DNA from: Flavobacterium terrisoli
GTDB taxonomy: Bacteria; Bacteroidota; Bacteroidia; Flavobacteriales; Flavobacteriaceae
Assembly: GCF_030167905.1 (NCBI RefSeq)
Contig: NZ_JARGNA010000006.1
Location: 124,001-188,000 of the forward strand
Length of the DNA stretch: 64,000 bases
Direction: 5' to 3'
The notes beneath the pieces are model-generated. The model searched no databases and was not told the DNA's origin. It worked only from the letters and a program-made list of their open reading frames with translations. The position numbers and the translations under genes are program-made. This document shows positions 25,134 to 35,100 of the stretch, one piece after another (the first letter of the stretch is position 1; each line of letters begins with the position of its first letter).

Positions 25134-26900
25134 TTACTTTCCGGTGGCAATCCAGTTGTTGATTTTCTTTTCCAACAAAGCCAATGGCATTACACCTGAT
25201 TCTAAAACCTTTTGGTGGAACACTTTGATGTCAAATTTATTGCCCATTTTTTCCTCTGCTTTATGGCGCAATTCCAAAATTTTCAATTGACCAATTTTGT
25301 AGGATAGCGCTTGTCCCGGAATCGCCATATAGCGTTCGATTTCGGCTGTGATACTAGCTTCGCTTTCGGCTTCATTTTCCAAGGAATATTTGATGGCCTG
25401 CTCGCGTGTCCAGCCTTTGGAATGGATGCCTGTATCAACCACCAAACGGACCGCACGGTGCATTTCATTGCCTAACATGCCAAAGTATTGGTATGGATCG
25501 CTGTACAATCCTAATTCTTTTCCTAAGCTTTCGGTGTATAAAGCCCAACCTTCACCATAAGCGCCAAACCAATTGAATTTCCTGAAATCAGGCAATTGTT
25601 GGTTTTCCTGTTGCAATGAGATTTGGAAATGATGTCCCGGTATCGCTTCGTGTAAAAACAAATCCTCATCGCCATATAAGTTATAAGCTGCTACGTCCGG
25701 AATCGGAACATAAAAAGTCCCCGGTCTTGTACCATCAGCTGAACCTTGCACATATTCTGCACTCGCCGATTTCTCTCTGAACGCTTCGGTTCTTTTGATT
25801 TGGAAAGGCGTTTTAGGCTGCAAAGAGAAAAACTTGTTTACATTTGGCTCAATGATTTTATGGATTCGTTCAAAGTTGGCAATCACTTCTTCCGGTTTTT
25901 TGAACGGTTTCAATAACGGATTGTTTCTCACGTGCTCGAAAAACTCATTGATGGTTCCTTTAAAGCCAACCTGAGTTTTCACTTTCTCCATTTCAGCTTT
26001 GAGGCGAGCCACTTCTTTTAAACCCAATTCATGGATTTCTTCCGGGGTTTTATCTGTAGTCGTCCATTGTTTTACATAGACTTTGTACAAATCATTTCCG
26101 CCTTTAAGACTGCCAATGCCGCTTGTCGTCCTGCAAGCCGGAACATATTCCGATTTCATGAAAGTGATTAGCTTTTGAAATTGTGGCGTCAGTTTAGTAT
26201 TGATTAGCTCACTATACTGTTTTGATAAATTGCTTTTTTGTTCCTCGGTAAAATCAGCCGGGAACTTTTTACAGCTCGAATAGAAAAGATTGTCTTCCAC
26301 TTTTGGCGTAATCACATCTTCAAATTGTGGAATTACCTTTTCAGCCAAAGCCTTTGGCAAAACTACTTTTTCCTTCATTCCTTTTTTCATGTAAACTATC
26401 GCCGAGTCAATCCAAACGGAATAAGAGTCCATTCTTTTTAAGAAATTCTGATAATCTTTTTCGGTTTTGAATGGCTGTGCACTTTCGGCACTGGCGAATT
26501 GCCCCATGGTCAAATGCGTTCCCCAGAATTGGTGTATCGGAGTCAGATTGGCATTTTGTTTTAACAAATCTTTCCCGATGGCCACTTCCCAGGCAATGAT
26601 GTCAAAACTGTTTTTTTCTTCTTCAGAAAGCGCTGTGGTGTCAATGGTTGCCAGTTCCTTTTCATATTTATCAAAGAAAATGCCTTGCTTTTTGCGATAG
26701 GAATCGGTCATTTCAAATACCAATTGGTCATTGAAATCGCTTTGTCCGTTCAAGGTAGCATCCAAAGGATTCAAAGCATTCTTATCGTTGAAATAGGATT
26801 TAGCAACGGCATTGATGTCGCCGGTTTTTTCCTCTGATTTACAGTTTACAAAAAGTAAAGACAGTAAAACCATGGCTGAAAAAGAATATAAGTTCTTCAT
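25134..26900 (-). CDS. DUF885 lipoprotein, putative zinc peptidase
   Basis: 588 residues. A lipoprotein signal ends in FVNCKSEE, with Cys20 the lipid site. The body matches DUF885: the motif HEAIPGHHFQ supplies two metal-binding histidines and a catalytic glutamate, and GEGWALYTESLGKELG supplies a further metal-binding Glu. NEMHRAVRLVVDTGIH and GQALSYKIG follow near the end. DUF885 is thought to be a gluzincin-like metallopeptidase, mostly from structure and motif rather than biochemistry. It is probably attached to a membrane facing the periplasm. It is transcribed toward the shared terminator. The NTF2-like gene lies 69 bases upstream on the same strand. Confidence 0.9.
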   Translation of the reverse strand: MKNLYSFSAMVLLSLLFVNCKSEEKTGDINAVAKSYFNDKNALNPLDATLNGQSDFNDQLVFEMTDSYRKKQGIFFDKYEKELATIDTTALSEEEKNSFDIIAWEVAIGKDLLKQNANLTPIHQFWGTHLTMGQFASAESAQPFKTEKDYQNFLKRMDSYSVWIDSAIVYMKKGMKEKVVLPKALAEKVIPQFEDVITPKVEDNLFYSSCKKFPADFTEEQKSNLSKQYSELINTKLTPQFQKLITFMKSEYVPACRTTSGIGSLKGGNDLYKVYVKQWTTTDKTPEEIHELGLKEVARLKAEMEKVKTQVGFKGTINEFFEHVRNNPLLKPFKKPEEVIANFERIHKIIEPNVNKFFSLQPKTPFQIKRTEAFREKSASAEYVQGSADGTRPGTFYVPIPDVAAYNLYGDEDLFLHEAIPGHHFQISLQQENQQLPDFRKFNWFGAYGEGWALYTESLGKELGLYSDPYQYFGMLGNEMHRAVRLVVDTGIHSKGWTREQAIKYSLENEAESEASITAEIERYMAIPGQALSYKIGQLKILELRHKAEEKMGNKFDIKVFHQKVLESGVMPLALLEKKINNWIATGK

Positions 26901-26969
26901 AATGAGTTTGGTTTAGTTGGAGTAAAACTATTGGTTTTTAGTCAATTGATTTGTTAACAGAATGATAAA

Positions 26970-27332
26970 TTATCCGTGGTAAACTCTTGAGGCAATGATT
27001 CTGCCTTCTTTGATTTCCAGGACTTCTGCGACCAACATTTGGTCTTCGTTTTCCACCGTTCGGATGTATTCCATAAAAACACGATCGGAGTTAGAAGTTA
27101 GCGAAGTGACTTTGTAGTTTAAGGTTGGCAAACGGTCAAAAGCATCCTGCCACCATGAGCGCAACGCGTCTTTTCCCGTGACCAAACCATTGGTTTCCGG
27201 ATGGCGGATTTTTAACTTCGGACTGAAATGCTCCGCTTCATCATCATAAAGCGATAATAGTTTTTCAAGGTTGTGAGCATTAAATGCTTCAAACCAAAGA
27301 TGGGCAATAGAGAGATTTTTTTCTGCTGACAT
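26970..27332 (-). CDS. Nuclear transport factor 2 (SnoaL-like) family protein
   Basis: 120 residues from the ATG at 27332 (MSAEKNLSIAHLWFEAFNAHN). A longer in-frame reading to 27446 runs through the preceding terminator and into the pseudouridine synthase gene, so it is rejected. The NTF2-like cone fold is indicated by the N-terminal helix pair with WFEAFNAHNLEKLLSLYDDEAE and by GKDALRSWWQDAFDRLP. Alternating strands follow, ending VLEIKEGRIIASRVYHG. This is a polyketide cyclase/isomerase-like family with many roles. No function is assigned here. Confidence 0.85.
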   Translation of the reverse strand: MSAEKNLSIAHLWFEAFNAHNLEKLLSLYDDEAEHFSPKLKIRHPETNGLVTGKDALRSWWQDAFDRLPTLNYKVTSLTSNSDRVFMEYIRTVENEDQMLVAEVLEIKEGRIIASRVYHG

Positions 27333-27347
27333 AAGTTTTGTAAATAA

Positions 27348-27372
27348 AAAATCCCAAGCAATTGGGATTTTT
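27348..27372. terminator. Terminator after the pseudouridine synthase gene
   Basis: AAAATCCCAA-GCAA-TTGGGATTTT, a 10-bp perfect stem. It lies between the pseudouridine synthase and the NTF2-like gene on the minus strand. Confidence 0.8.
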
Positions 27373-27397
27373 AGAATGGTAAATGTATGATAATTTT

Positions 27398-28327
27398 TTA
27401 TACGTTTTTCAAATTGATGATTTCCTGCTCGGTTAGGAAACGCCAATTGCCACGCGGTAAATTCTTTTTGGTCAAACCGGCAAAAGAGACACGGTCAATT
27501 TTCAAAACATCATATTTGAAACTTTCAAAAATGGCGCGAACCACTTTTACGTTAGATGTTCTTAGCTTTAATCCGATTTCTGTTTTGGGTTCGTTCTCGA
27601 TATAAGTGATTTCATCCACATATAATTTGTGTCCGTCAAGCGTTACGCCGCCGGCAATTTTTTCCAAATCTTCAAATTTTAGGTTTTTGTCTAAAGAAAC
27701 CTGGTAAATTTTGGTTGATTTCTGATTTGGCAAACTGAATTTACGAACCATATCGGTATCGTTGGTAAAGACCAACAAACCGGTTGTGTTTTTGTCCATA
27801 CGGCCAATCGGTTGGATTTTGGCTTTGGTCGCAGCGCGAACCAATTCCAATACATTTCTGTGATCGGCATCGTCTTCGTTGGAAGTCGTAAAGTTTTTTG
27901 GTTTGTTCAGCAAAATGTATTCTTTGCGTTCCGGTGTCAAAACGGCACCGTCAAAGTTGACCACATCGCCCGGTTTTACACGGTAACCCATTTCGGTAAT
28001 CACGACGTTGTTCACTTTTACATTTCCGGATTGGATGTAAATATCGGCATCACGACGCGAACAAACTCCGGAATTGGAGATGTATTTGTTCAAACGAATG
28101 TCATCCGATTTTAATGGTTTCGGGATATTGTTAACCGGTTTGGCTACGCCCCGTTCGCCTCCGGCTCGGGTAGCGGTTTTTTTGGGTGCGGTATTATCAG
28201 TTGTTGGCTTAGCCTTTTTTGGGCCTTGCGCTCTTTTCTGCATGGCTGGTTTAGGCTTATTCGAACTTGGTCGCGAACTGTTTGGTCGTGAACCTCCTCT
28301 TTTATTATTGCCTTCCTTCTTGTTCAT
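27398..28327 (-). CDS. rluB: RluB/RsuA-family rRNA pseudouridine synthase
   Basis: 309 residues. The first about 75 are a basic, low-complexity tail rich in Lys, Arg, Pro, Ser and Asn, common in Flavobacteriia versions. Next comes an S4 RNA-binding domain (IRLNKYISNSGVCSRRDADIY), then the catalytic domain with LLNKPKNFTTS and PIGRMDKNTTGLLVFTNDT. The latter carries the catalytic aspartate of the GRLDxxTxGL motif, here GRMD. It isomerises specific uridines in rRNA in the cytoplasm. RluB (23S) is the likeliest subfamily, but RsuA or RluE/F cannot be fully excluded. Its leader carries a motif shared with the gene at 18180. Confidence 0.9.
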   Translation of the reverse strand: MNKKEGNNKRGGSRPNSSRPSSNKPKPAMQKRAQGPKKAKPTTDNTAPKKTATRAGGERGVAKPVNNIPKPLKSDDIRLNKYISNSGVCSRRDADIYIQSGNVKVNNVVITEMGYRVKPGDVVNFDGAVLTPERKEYILLNKPKNFTTSNEDDADHRNVLELVRAATKAKIQPIGRMDKNTTGLLVFTNDTDMVRKFSLPNQKSTKIYQVSLDKNLKFEDLEKIAGGVTLDGHKLYVDEITYIENEPKTEIGLKLRTSNVKVVRAIFESFKYDVLKIDRVSFAGLTKKNLPRGNWRFLTEQEIINLKNV

Positions 28328-28334
28328 AAATTCT

Positions 28335-28387
28335 AAATTTAACTTCGTTCCGTTCGGCCATTTTGGTCTCAGGTGAGTGCAAAGATA
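28335..28387 (-). promoter_or_regulatory. Promoter plus conserved leader motif of the pseudouridine synthase gene
   Basis: On the minus strand TATCTTTG (28380-28387) is a perfect -7 box. TGAGACC (28365-28371) and GAACGAAGTTAAATTT (28335-28350) then follow, in the same order as in the leader at 18106-18155. No -33 TTG is evident. Confidence 0.6.
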
Positions 28388-28453
28388 CGTATTTCAACCG
28401 CTTATACCGCCGATTAAAATGCTATGGTTGAATTTTAGCCCCGATTGCAACAG

Positions 28454-28517
28454 AATATTCTTTTTATTTTGACAAAAGCATCTCGACTGCGCTCGATGTG
28501 ATAAATAAAAAGATATT
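28454..28517. repeat. Imperfect 64-bp palindrome with CTCGACTGCGCTCGA core
   Basis: Left arm AATATTCTTTTTATTT (28454-28469) and right arm AAATAAAAAGATATT (28503-28517) are inverted copies with one base difference. The centre holds CTCGACTGCGCTCGA, related to the repeat at 9078. It lies between the pseudouridine synthase and UbiA genes and may act as their boundary or terminator. The rest of the gap 28388-28563 shows nothing recognisable. Confidence 0.6.
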
Positions 28518-28563
28518 GTGGAAAGCGGGAAAATGGTTTAGCAACAAGCCTAAACTTTCGCTG

Positions 28564-29490
28564 CTAACGAACGATGGTTTCGACAATTTTTTTGCCGTGA
28601 ATTAAGACTAAAGGGTCTATAAGCACAATGCAGAATACGCCCGAAACGACCAGGAATTTCAGGATGTTGTGGAGTTTTAAGTAATCGGGTTTGGAGTTGG
28701 ATTTCCATAGTTTCTGCAAAAAGAAAATCAGGATAATCATGCTGACATAGAAATAGATGTCCATATAACCAACTTCGAATATTTCGATTAAGAAATAGAT
28801 TGGGATAATGGTTGAAAGGGTCAGCAAGGTGATGATTTTTTTGGAAATGGCTTCGCCGAAAAGCACCGCTATGGTTTGGTAATCATTGGCAATATCACCT
28901 TTGATGTTTTCCAAATCCTTGATCATTTCGCGGATGAGTATCAGCAAATACAAAAATGTGGCATGCGCAAAAATTTGCGGATAGAGGTTTTTATAATACA
29001 AAAGTATCGCAAAGAAAGGCAGGACGGCGAGAAACGCCGCGAGCAGATTTCCAAGGAATGTGATTTTTTTGAGCTTGTGGGAATAGAACCAAATCAGGAA
29101 AATGTAAACGGAAAAGAACAATACGGCACGAAGCGAAACCAGGAACGCCAATAAAAAGACAATGAAGTTGACTGAAAAGTAAACCTGTAATTTGGTTTTT
29201 TGGCTGACCAAACGGTCGAGCTGGGATTTATTGGGACGATTGATTAAGTCCTTTTTGCTGTCGTAAAAATTGTTGATGATATAGCCCGAAGCGATAGTCA
29301 AACCCGAAACGATCACAATGATAAACAGGTTAAAATCGAGCAATACATCGAGTGCTCTTTTTTCGGGTGCCAAAATAAAGATGGCCGATAAATACTGGGC
29401 TAATGCTATGACGGGAATGTTATAGCCGCGAACTACTGAAAACATGCTTATAATTTTCAGTAAGGTGTGTTTGGTTTTTCGGCTTAACAT
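28564..29490 (-). CDS. UbiA-family prenyltransferase (geranylgeranylglycerol-phosphate geranylgeranyltransferase-like)
   Basis: 308 residues with about eight membrane helices. The first Asp-rich motif is visible in YIINNFYDSKKDLINRPNK (NxxDxxxD, residues about 69-77). A second acidic stretch is in IREMIKDLENIKGD. Enzymes of this superfamily transfer a polyprenyl chain to an acceptor within the inner membrane. The gene follows the mevalonate kinase gene by 9 bases in an operon for isoprenoid precursor synthesis. In Flavobacteriia this arrangement is usually annotated as an archaeal-type GGGP geranylgeranyltransferase homologue. The true acceptor here is not proven. Confidence 0.85.
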   Translation of the reverse strand: MLSRKTKHTLLKIISMFSVVRGYNIPVIALAQYLSAIFILAPEKRALDVLLDFNLFIIVIVSGLTIASGYIINNFYDSKKDLINRPNKSQLDRLVSQKTKLQVYFSVNFIVFLLAFLVSLRAVLFFSVYIFLIWFYSHKLKKITFLGNLLAAFLAVLPFFAILLYYKNLYPQIFAHATFLYLLILIREMIKDLENIKGDIANDYQTIAVLFGEAISKKIITLLTLSTIIPIYFLIEIFEVGYMDIYFYVSMIILIFFLQKLWKSNSKPDYLKLHNILKFLVVSGVFCIVLIDPLVLIHGKKIVETIVR

Positions 29491-29499
29491 TATGGGAAA

Positions 29500-30438
29500 T
29501 TAAAACTGGTAAACCACTTCCAATTTGTAATCTTTCAGGGATTTTTTTGCCTTTTCTAAATCTTCCGTGAATCCAAGAATATAACCGCCGCCGCCTGAAC
29601 CGCAAAGTTTCAGATAGTAATCATTGGTGTCAATTCCCTTCTGCCAAACGCCGTGAAATTGCTCCGGTATCATCGGTTTGAAGTTGTTCAAAACGACTTT
29701 GGAAAGTTGTTTGGTATTGGCAAATAAAGATTTCATATCGCCGCCAAGAAAATTTTCCACACAGGCATCGGTATATTTGATAAATTGGGATTTCAGCATT
29801 TTACGGAAACCTTCTTCTTTTAGGTTTTCCATGAAGATATTCACCATTGGAGCGGTTTCGCCTACGATTCCGGAGTCTAATAAAAATACGGCACCTTTTC
29901 CGGTTGCGCTTTGTGACGGAATGCCGGTTGCTTCGATATTGTCTTTGGAATTGATTAGAATCGGAATGCTCAAATAGCTGTTTAATGGATCAAGACCCGA
30001 ACTTTTTCCGTGGAAGAAAGATTCCATTTGGGAAAAAATCGCTTTTAACTGCAATAATTTTTCGCGGGTTAAATTCTCCAACACGGTGATTTTAGCATTG
30101 GCATATTTGTCATAAATAGCCGCCACCAGTGCCCCGCTACTGCCCACGCCATAACCTTGCGGAATGCTTGAATCGAAGTACATACCACGTTCAACATCGG
30201 CTTTTAACGTTTCAAGATTGAACGTCACCAATTCGGGTTGGTCTTTTTGCAATTGTTCCAAATAGGTTACAAAACGACGCAAACTCGCGTTAGATTTCAC
30301 TGCTTCGTCTGATGGATTTTCGTCCACTTTCAAAGCGCCGTTGTAAAAGTTATAGGGAATAGATAAACCTTTAGAATCCTTAATAATTCCGTATTCTCCG
30401 AAGAGAAGAATCTTTGAATAAAATAATGGTCCTTTCAT
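29500..30438 (-). CDS. Mevalonate kinase-like GHMP kinase
   Basis: 312 residues. GHMP features are an N-terminal FYSKILLFGEYGII, the ATP-binding glycine/serine loop PQGYGVGSSGALVAAIYD near residue 96, SQMESFFHGKSSGLDPLNSY with the catalytic-Asp region, and the C-terminal glycine motif LCGSGGGGYILGF. It phosphorylates mevalonate, or a phosphorylated intermediate, in the mevalonate pathway. The start overlaps the stop of the decarboxylase gene by 4 bases (ATGA), so they are coupled. Phosphomevalonate kinase is an alternative reading that sequence alone does not exclude. Confidence 0.85.
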   Translation of the reverse strand: MKGPLFYSKILLFGEYGIIKDSKGLSIPYNFYNGALKVDENPSDEAVKSNASLRRFVTYLEQLQKDQPELVTFNLETLKADVERGMYFDSSIPQGYGVGSSGALVAAIYDKYANAKITVLENLTREKLLQLKAIFSQMESFFHGKSSGLDPLNSYLSIPILINSKDNIEATGIPSQSATGKGAVFLLDSGIVGETAPMVNIFMENLKEEGFRKMLKSQFIKYTDACVENFLGGDMKSLFANTKQLSKVVLNNFKPMIPEQFHGVWQKGIDTNDYYLKLCGSGGGGYILGFTEDLEKAKKSLKDYKLEVVYQF

Positions 30439-31541
30439 AAAAATTTTATTGCTCCTGTTCCAATTGAATCACAAATATAGTTACCATTTTGACAATAGCC
30501 AACTAATTCTGTTGTAATAAATTGCATTGCGGCAACTCTAACGTTTTCGGGATACAAAACATGCACATTTGCCCCGGCATCAAGGGTAAAACATATAGGA
30601 ATATTCGTTTCATTCCTGAACTTCCAAATTTTATTGATAATCTCCAACGTGTTGGGTTTCATTAGGATAAAGTAAGGAAGCGAGGTCATCATCATGGCGT
30701 GTAACGTCAATGCTTCACTTTCGACAATCTTGATGAATTCATTTAAATCGCCGTTCTCCAGAACTTTTTTGATGGCTGACAAATTATTGTGTGCCTGTGC
30801 AAAACGTTGTTCGGCAAATGGGTGATTGTGCATTAAATCATGCCCAACCGTACTTGAAACCTGTTTTTCGCCTTTGTCAACCAGGAGAATGGTGTCCTGA
30901 TAATTCTTGAAATTATCGTGAACAGCAGTCGGTAATTCCACTCCGAATAAGTCGGAACTGCCGTTGATTTCGGCGTGATTTCCCCAAACCACCACACTTC
31001 CTTTTGTACTTCTACAAGCGCTTCCCGAACCTAATCGGGCTAGGAAAGAAGCTTTCTGATAAAAGAAGTCTTCAGCCATTTCGGGATTCAATTCTTTTTC
31101 CAGACTCATGATGTTCATCGATAAAGCGGCCATTCCTGAAGCGGAAGACGCAATCCCGGAACTGTGCGGAAAAGTGTTTTCGGTTTCAATGGTGAAATGA
31201 TAGTCTTTAAGATATGGACAGTAGATTTCAATGCGTTCCAAAAACTTTTGGATTTTTGGTTTGAAATCTTCTTTGGGTTTACCTTCAAATAACAAATCGA
31301 ATGAAAAGCTGTTGTTTGTCACACTGAGGGCCGTCGAAGTGTTCTTTTTTACAAACGTTGTTTTGGTAATCGTTTTGCAATTATTTAAAGTAAAACTGAT
31401 GGAAGGATTTGCCGGAATCTGATTTTCCTTTTTGCCCCAATATTTGACTAAAGCAATATTACTGGGCGCACTCCACTGAAAACTTCCGTTTTCGATTACA
31501 GTTGAAAATGGTTTTGAAATAAAATCCTTTTCGGAAAGCAT
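30435..31541 (-). CDS. mvaD: Diphosphomevalonate decarboxylase
   Basis: 368 residues from the ATG at 31541. An upstream in-frame TTG at 31568 lies inside the candidate -7 promoter box and is rejected. Family motifs are NIALVKYWGKKENQIPANPSISFTL (in two parts, residues about 29-53), SSGIASSASGMAALSM (phosphate loop), RLGSGSACRSTKGSVVVWG and CFTLDAGANVHVLYP with the catalytic Asp. It converts diphosphomevalonate to isopentenyl diphosphate with ATP use and CO2 release. It heads the operon with the GHMP kinase and UbiA-type transferase. Confidence 0.94.
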   Translation of the reverse strand: MLSEKDFISKPFSTVIENGSFQWSAPSNIALVKYWGKKENQIPANPSISFTLNNCKTITKTTFVKKNTSTALSVTNNSFSFDLLFEGKPKEDFKPKIQKFLERIEIYCPYLKDYHFTIETENTFPHSSGIASSASGMAALSMNIMSLEKELNPEMAEDFFYQKASFLARLGSGSACRSTKGSVVVWGNHAEINGSSDLFGVELPTAVHDNFKNYQDTILLVDKGEKQVSSTVGHDLMHNHPFAEQRFAQAHNNLSAIKKVLENGDLNEFIKIVESEALTLHAMMMTSLPYFILMKPNTLEIINKIWKFRNETNIPICFTLDAGANVHVLYPENVRVAAMQFITTELVGYCQNGNYICDSIGTGAIKFL

Positions 31542-31565
31542 AGACTTGAAATTAACTTCGAGTGA

Positions 31566-31573
31566 CAAAGATA
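31566..31573 (-). promoter_or_regulatory. -7 box of the mevalonate operon
   Basis: TATCTTTG on the minus strand, a perfect -7 match, 24 bases before the ATG at 31541. It is followed by CACTC and GAAGTTAA, partly resembling the leaders at 18106 and 28387. Confidence 0.45.
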
Positions 31574-31604
31574 CATTTTTATAAAAGATTGTTGCCGTGT
31601 TTAG

Positions 31605-31612
31605 TATATTTG
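31605..31612 (+). promoter_or_regulatory. -7 box of the tspO gene
   Basis: TATATTTG, a perfect match, 23 bases before the ATG. The -33 element is weak. Confidence 0.45.
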
Positions 31613-31635
31613 ACTAAAATTTAAACAAAATCACC

Positions 31636-32112
31636 ATGCAAAGGATTTTAAGAGTTGTACTTGTCGTTTTCACATGTTTGGTCATTGGTTATTTATCGGG
31701 AATGGTGACTCGTGAGAGCATCACGACTTGGTATCCGACTTTGGTCAAGCCAGTCTTCAATCCACCGAATTGGATTTTTGCACCCGTTTGGACAATCCTT
31801 TATGTCATGATTGGCGTTTCGGGTGGCATGATTTGGAATCGAATAGAAACCGATGAAGAGAATGTAAAAAAAGCGTTTCGATTTTTTATTTACCAATTGG
31901 CTTTGAATGCGCTTTGGTCTTACCTGTTTTTTGGATTGCACAATCCGTTATTGGCTTTGATTGAAATTGTCTTGCTTTGGTTGATGATATTTGAAACCTA
32001 TACGCAGTTTAAGAAAATTGAAAAAGTAGCAGCGATGTTATTGATTCCCTATTTGGCCTGGGTCAGTTTTGCTGCAATTCTCAACGCGAGCATTTGGTGG
32101 CTGAATAAATAA
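31636..32112 (+). CDS. tspO: TspO/MBR family protein
   Basis: 158 residues and five membrane helices, the standard size and topology. Family motifs are YPTLVKPVFNPPNWIFAPVW (W-Y-x-x-L-x-K-P-x-x-x-P-P), ILYVMIGVSGGMIW, NALWSYLFFGLHNP and IPYLAWVSFAAILNASIWWLN. TspO proteins bind porphyrins and cholesterol-like ligands and are linked to stress and tetrapyrrole handling. The tryptophan- and asparagine-rich pocket residues are present. It is divergent from the mevalonate operon and stands alone. Confidence 0.94.
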   Translation: MQRILRVVLVVFTCLVIGYLSGMVTRESITTWYPTLVKPVFNPPNWIFAPVWTILYVMIGVSGGMIWNRIETDEENVKKAFRFFIYQLALNALWSYLFFGLHNPLLALIEIVLLWLMIFETYTQFKKIEKVAAMLLIPYLAWVSFAAILNASIWWLNK

Positions 32113-32116
32113 AAAA

Positions 32117-32137
32117 TCCCGTCTGGTAAAGACGGGA
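32117..32137. terminator. Terminator between tspO and the convergent T9SS gene
   Basis: TCCCGTCT-GGTAA-AGACGGGA. The T run is longer on the minus strand (after 32117), so it mainly serves the gene ending at 32161. Confidence 0.75.
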
Positions 32138-32160
32138 CTTTCATTTCTAACTTCATTTAT

Positions 32161-35100
32161 TTATTGAATTACTAATTTTTTAATGGTTTTGAGGTTGTTT
32201 TCTGTATTGATTTCAATCAGGTAAACTCCTTTTGACAAACTCGAAACATCAACCGTTATATTGTCGTTTGAGAGTACCGGAACGGTTTTGACCGCTTTGC
32301 CTAACAGATCATACAGCACAATTTTACTGATGCTTTCCGCGGTGTTGATCAAACTGATTTCAACCCTGTTGCTCGCTGGATTAGGAAATAAAACCAGATT
32401 TCCATCATTGAAAGTAGCATTGTCTAACGCATTGATGAATTTGGTATTAAAGATATTGGTCACCACAGCCGGATTCGCATCAAAATAGATTGATGCATTG
32501 TTTGGGATGATATCACCTACCTGGAAACCCGGATTGACTTTGACTTTGAATTGAACATAGCCATTACTTCCGTTTGGATTTACGGTTGAAGACGGAAGAT
32601 AGATGTTTTTGAATTCCCAGGCCAAAAGATTACCGGTTCTTCTCATCGTATAATTGTGGCTCGCGCTGACCATTCGAACGCTTTCTTCATCTAATTGAGC
32701 ATTGAGTAAGTCTTCAATGTTAATGTCGATAGCACTGGCGTTTCCGTTGTTTTGGAATCGAACGGTATAGTACAAATAGTCATTGGAAGTAAATTCGTTG
32801 ATACGGATTTTGTCTCCATGTGATTCCATTTTGTCATTCGGATCCCAAGAATTTACTACCGCTTGTGAATTGGCACTTGCGTTGTTTGCCATATTAATGT
32901 CATTTGCCGGAGCAGATATAGTAGCATTGGCCGTTAGCAATTGATTCAAACTTACTGTTGGAATCGTCGGAACAGTCATAGTAACGATGATGGTTCTGGT
33001 TTCGTTAGGCTGAAGATTGGTAAAGTTATAGGTAAACCCTGTTGGACTTGTTGTAACTCCCGTTTGGCTTATATTGCTAATGGTTACCGGTGTTGGCTTT
33101 ACAAAGGTTAAAGTACCATCGGTAGCCGAAACACCATTGTTTCTGTAAATGATTTTATTTTGATAATTCAATGCCGGTCTTGGGGCACTCAATGGCGCTA
33201 TTGATATACTAAGGTCGTTATAAGCTTGTGTCAACGTTACCGGGAAATACAAAAACTGTGTACCACTACCGACCGCTATGCTCATATCGTTGTATGTTGT
33301 TGCAGTAGCACTATAATAAGCGGCATATTCGGGTTGTAATTGATAACTAAAATCATAACTATTAGCCGGATTGGTATCATAAATGGCAAATTGTCCTGTT
33401 GGGGAATAACCATTTATATCAGTACCTGAATCGTTTTGTTGGTACACAAATGAACCATTCGGGAACAGACTTTCTCCGGTGTCTTTAACACCATTGTTGT
33501 TGTCGTCAACATAAGCGACCAAAAGAATTTTATCGGCATCTTGTGCACAAATCACTTCGGCAATCCATCCTGCTCTGTTGACTGCATTATCACTTCTGAA
33601 TCTAAAAGTCAAACAACCATCAGGACTGGATGACGTAAACGGACCAGGAGGAGCCGTTCCCCAAAACCCACCGGCTAAACCACCTGGAACATTAGCTGCC
33701 GGATTGGAACTTGCAATTTGAGGTGCGTCAATTGAGTTTCCGTCAAAGACATACAGAGCATCCCAGGTTTCTTCCAAATCAAAGAAGTTAAAAATGACTG
33801 TTAAAACCTCACCCGGATTGGTTGGGCAAATGGTATAAGTGTCATCAGAACTATTGGCGTAATTACCATTTGGTCCGCCATTGTCAACAAAGATTCCGCC
33901 ACAAACAGGAGGTTCGGGCTGGGTACAGAAATTAACCCCTGTAGACCAAAGACTGATGTCATTTTCGCCACAAATTGATCTTATGTATACAGTATAACAA
34001 GTGTTAGGGACCAATCCTGTGAATATGGCTGGATTAGCCGTTACAACTGTCCCAGTCTCGTTAGGAGTAGGGATAGGGCTGCCAGCAGGAGTGATGAGAC
34101 ATTCCCATTGTACAGCAGTTCCGTTTTCCGTCCAGCCTACCGTAAATGTTGTTGGTGTAATATTGGTAACGATTAATGCTGTTGGTTTTGGACATGTTGG
34201 AGGTGGACCACAAGTTACGTTGGCTATCCATCCGGGTCTATTTACCACGTCGTCACTGATGAACCTAAAAGTCAGACAGCCATCAGGGCTTGAAGAAACA
34301 AATGGTTCCGGAATTACAGTTCCCCAAAATCCTCCGGGCAAACCTCCGGGCACGTTCGCTGCCGGATTGGCACTTGCGATTTGAGGTGAGGCAATTGAAT
34401 TACCATTAAAAACATATAAGGCATCCCATGTTGCTTCAATATTGAATGAGGTAAAGGTAACCGTCACAACATCTCCCGGAACGGTTGGGCAAATGGTCGT
34501 CGTAACATCAGAATTATTGGCGTAATTGGCATTTGGTCCTTCAAAGTCTGCAAACTGTCCTCCACAAACCGGCGGTGCCATTAATGTTGTAAAAGTAGCA
34601 AGAGTACTCCAATTGCTTAAATCGGTTTCAGCACAAACGGCTCTAACATAAACATTATAACAGGTAAAACTGTTTAAACCTGACAATACATGAGGGTTTG
34701 TAGTTGTTGAAGTGCCAGAGGTTACAGCGCTTGGAGCAGGTGAACCACAAGGCAACACAATTACTTCCCAATTTGTAGCTGAGCCATTTTCCGTCCATCC
34801 TAAAGTAGCGGATGAAGTTGTTATATCTGCAACAGTTAAAAGAGTTGGTTTTGGACAAGTTGGTGGTAGCGCACAAGTTACATCGGCTATCCATCCCGGT
34901 CTGTTAATGGTATTGTCACTTCTGAATCTAAAGGTCAAACAGCCATCCGGACTCGACGAGGTAAATGGACCGGGAATAACAGTTCCCCAATAACCTCCGG
35001 CTAGTCCACCGGGAACATTAGCTGCAGGATTGGTACTTGCAATTTGCGGTGCTGAAATAGAATTTCCATTGAAAACGTAAAGCGCATCCCAAGTGGCTTC

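Noticed and set aside
27333..27446. N-terminal extension of the NTF2-like protein
   Set aside because: It would be translated from the terminator hairpin and the end of the pseudouridine synthase gene. The conserved domain begins at the ATG at 27332.
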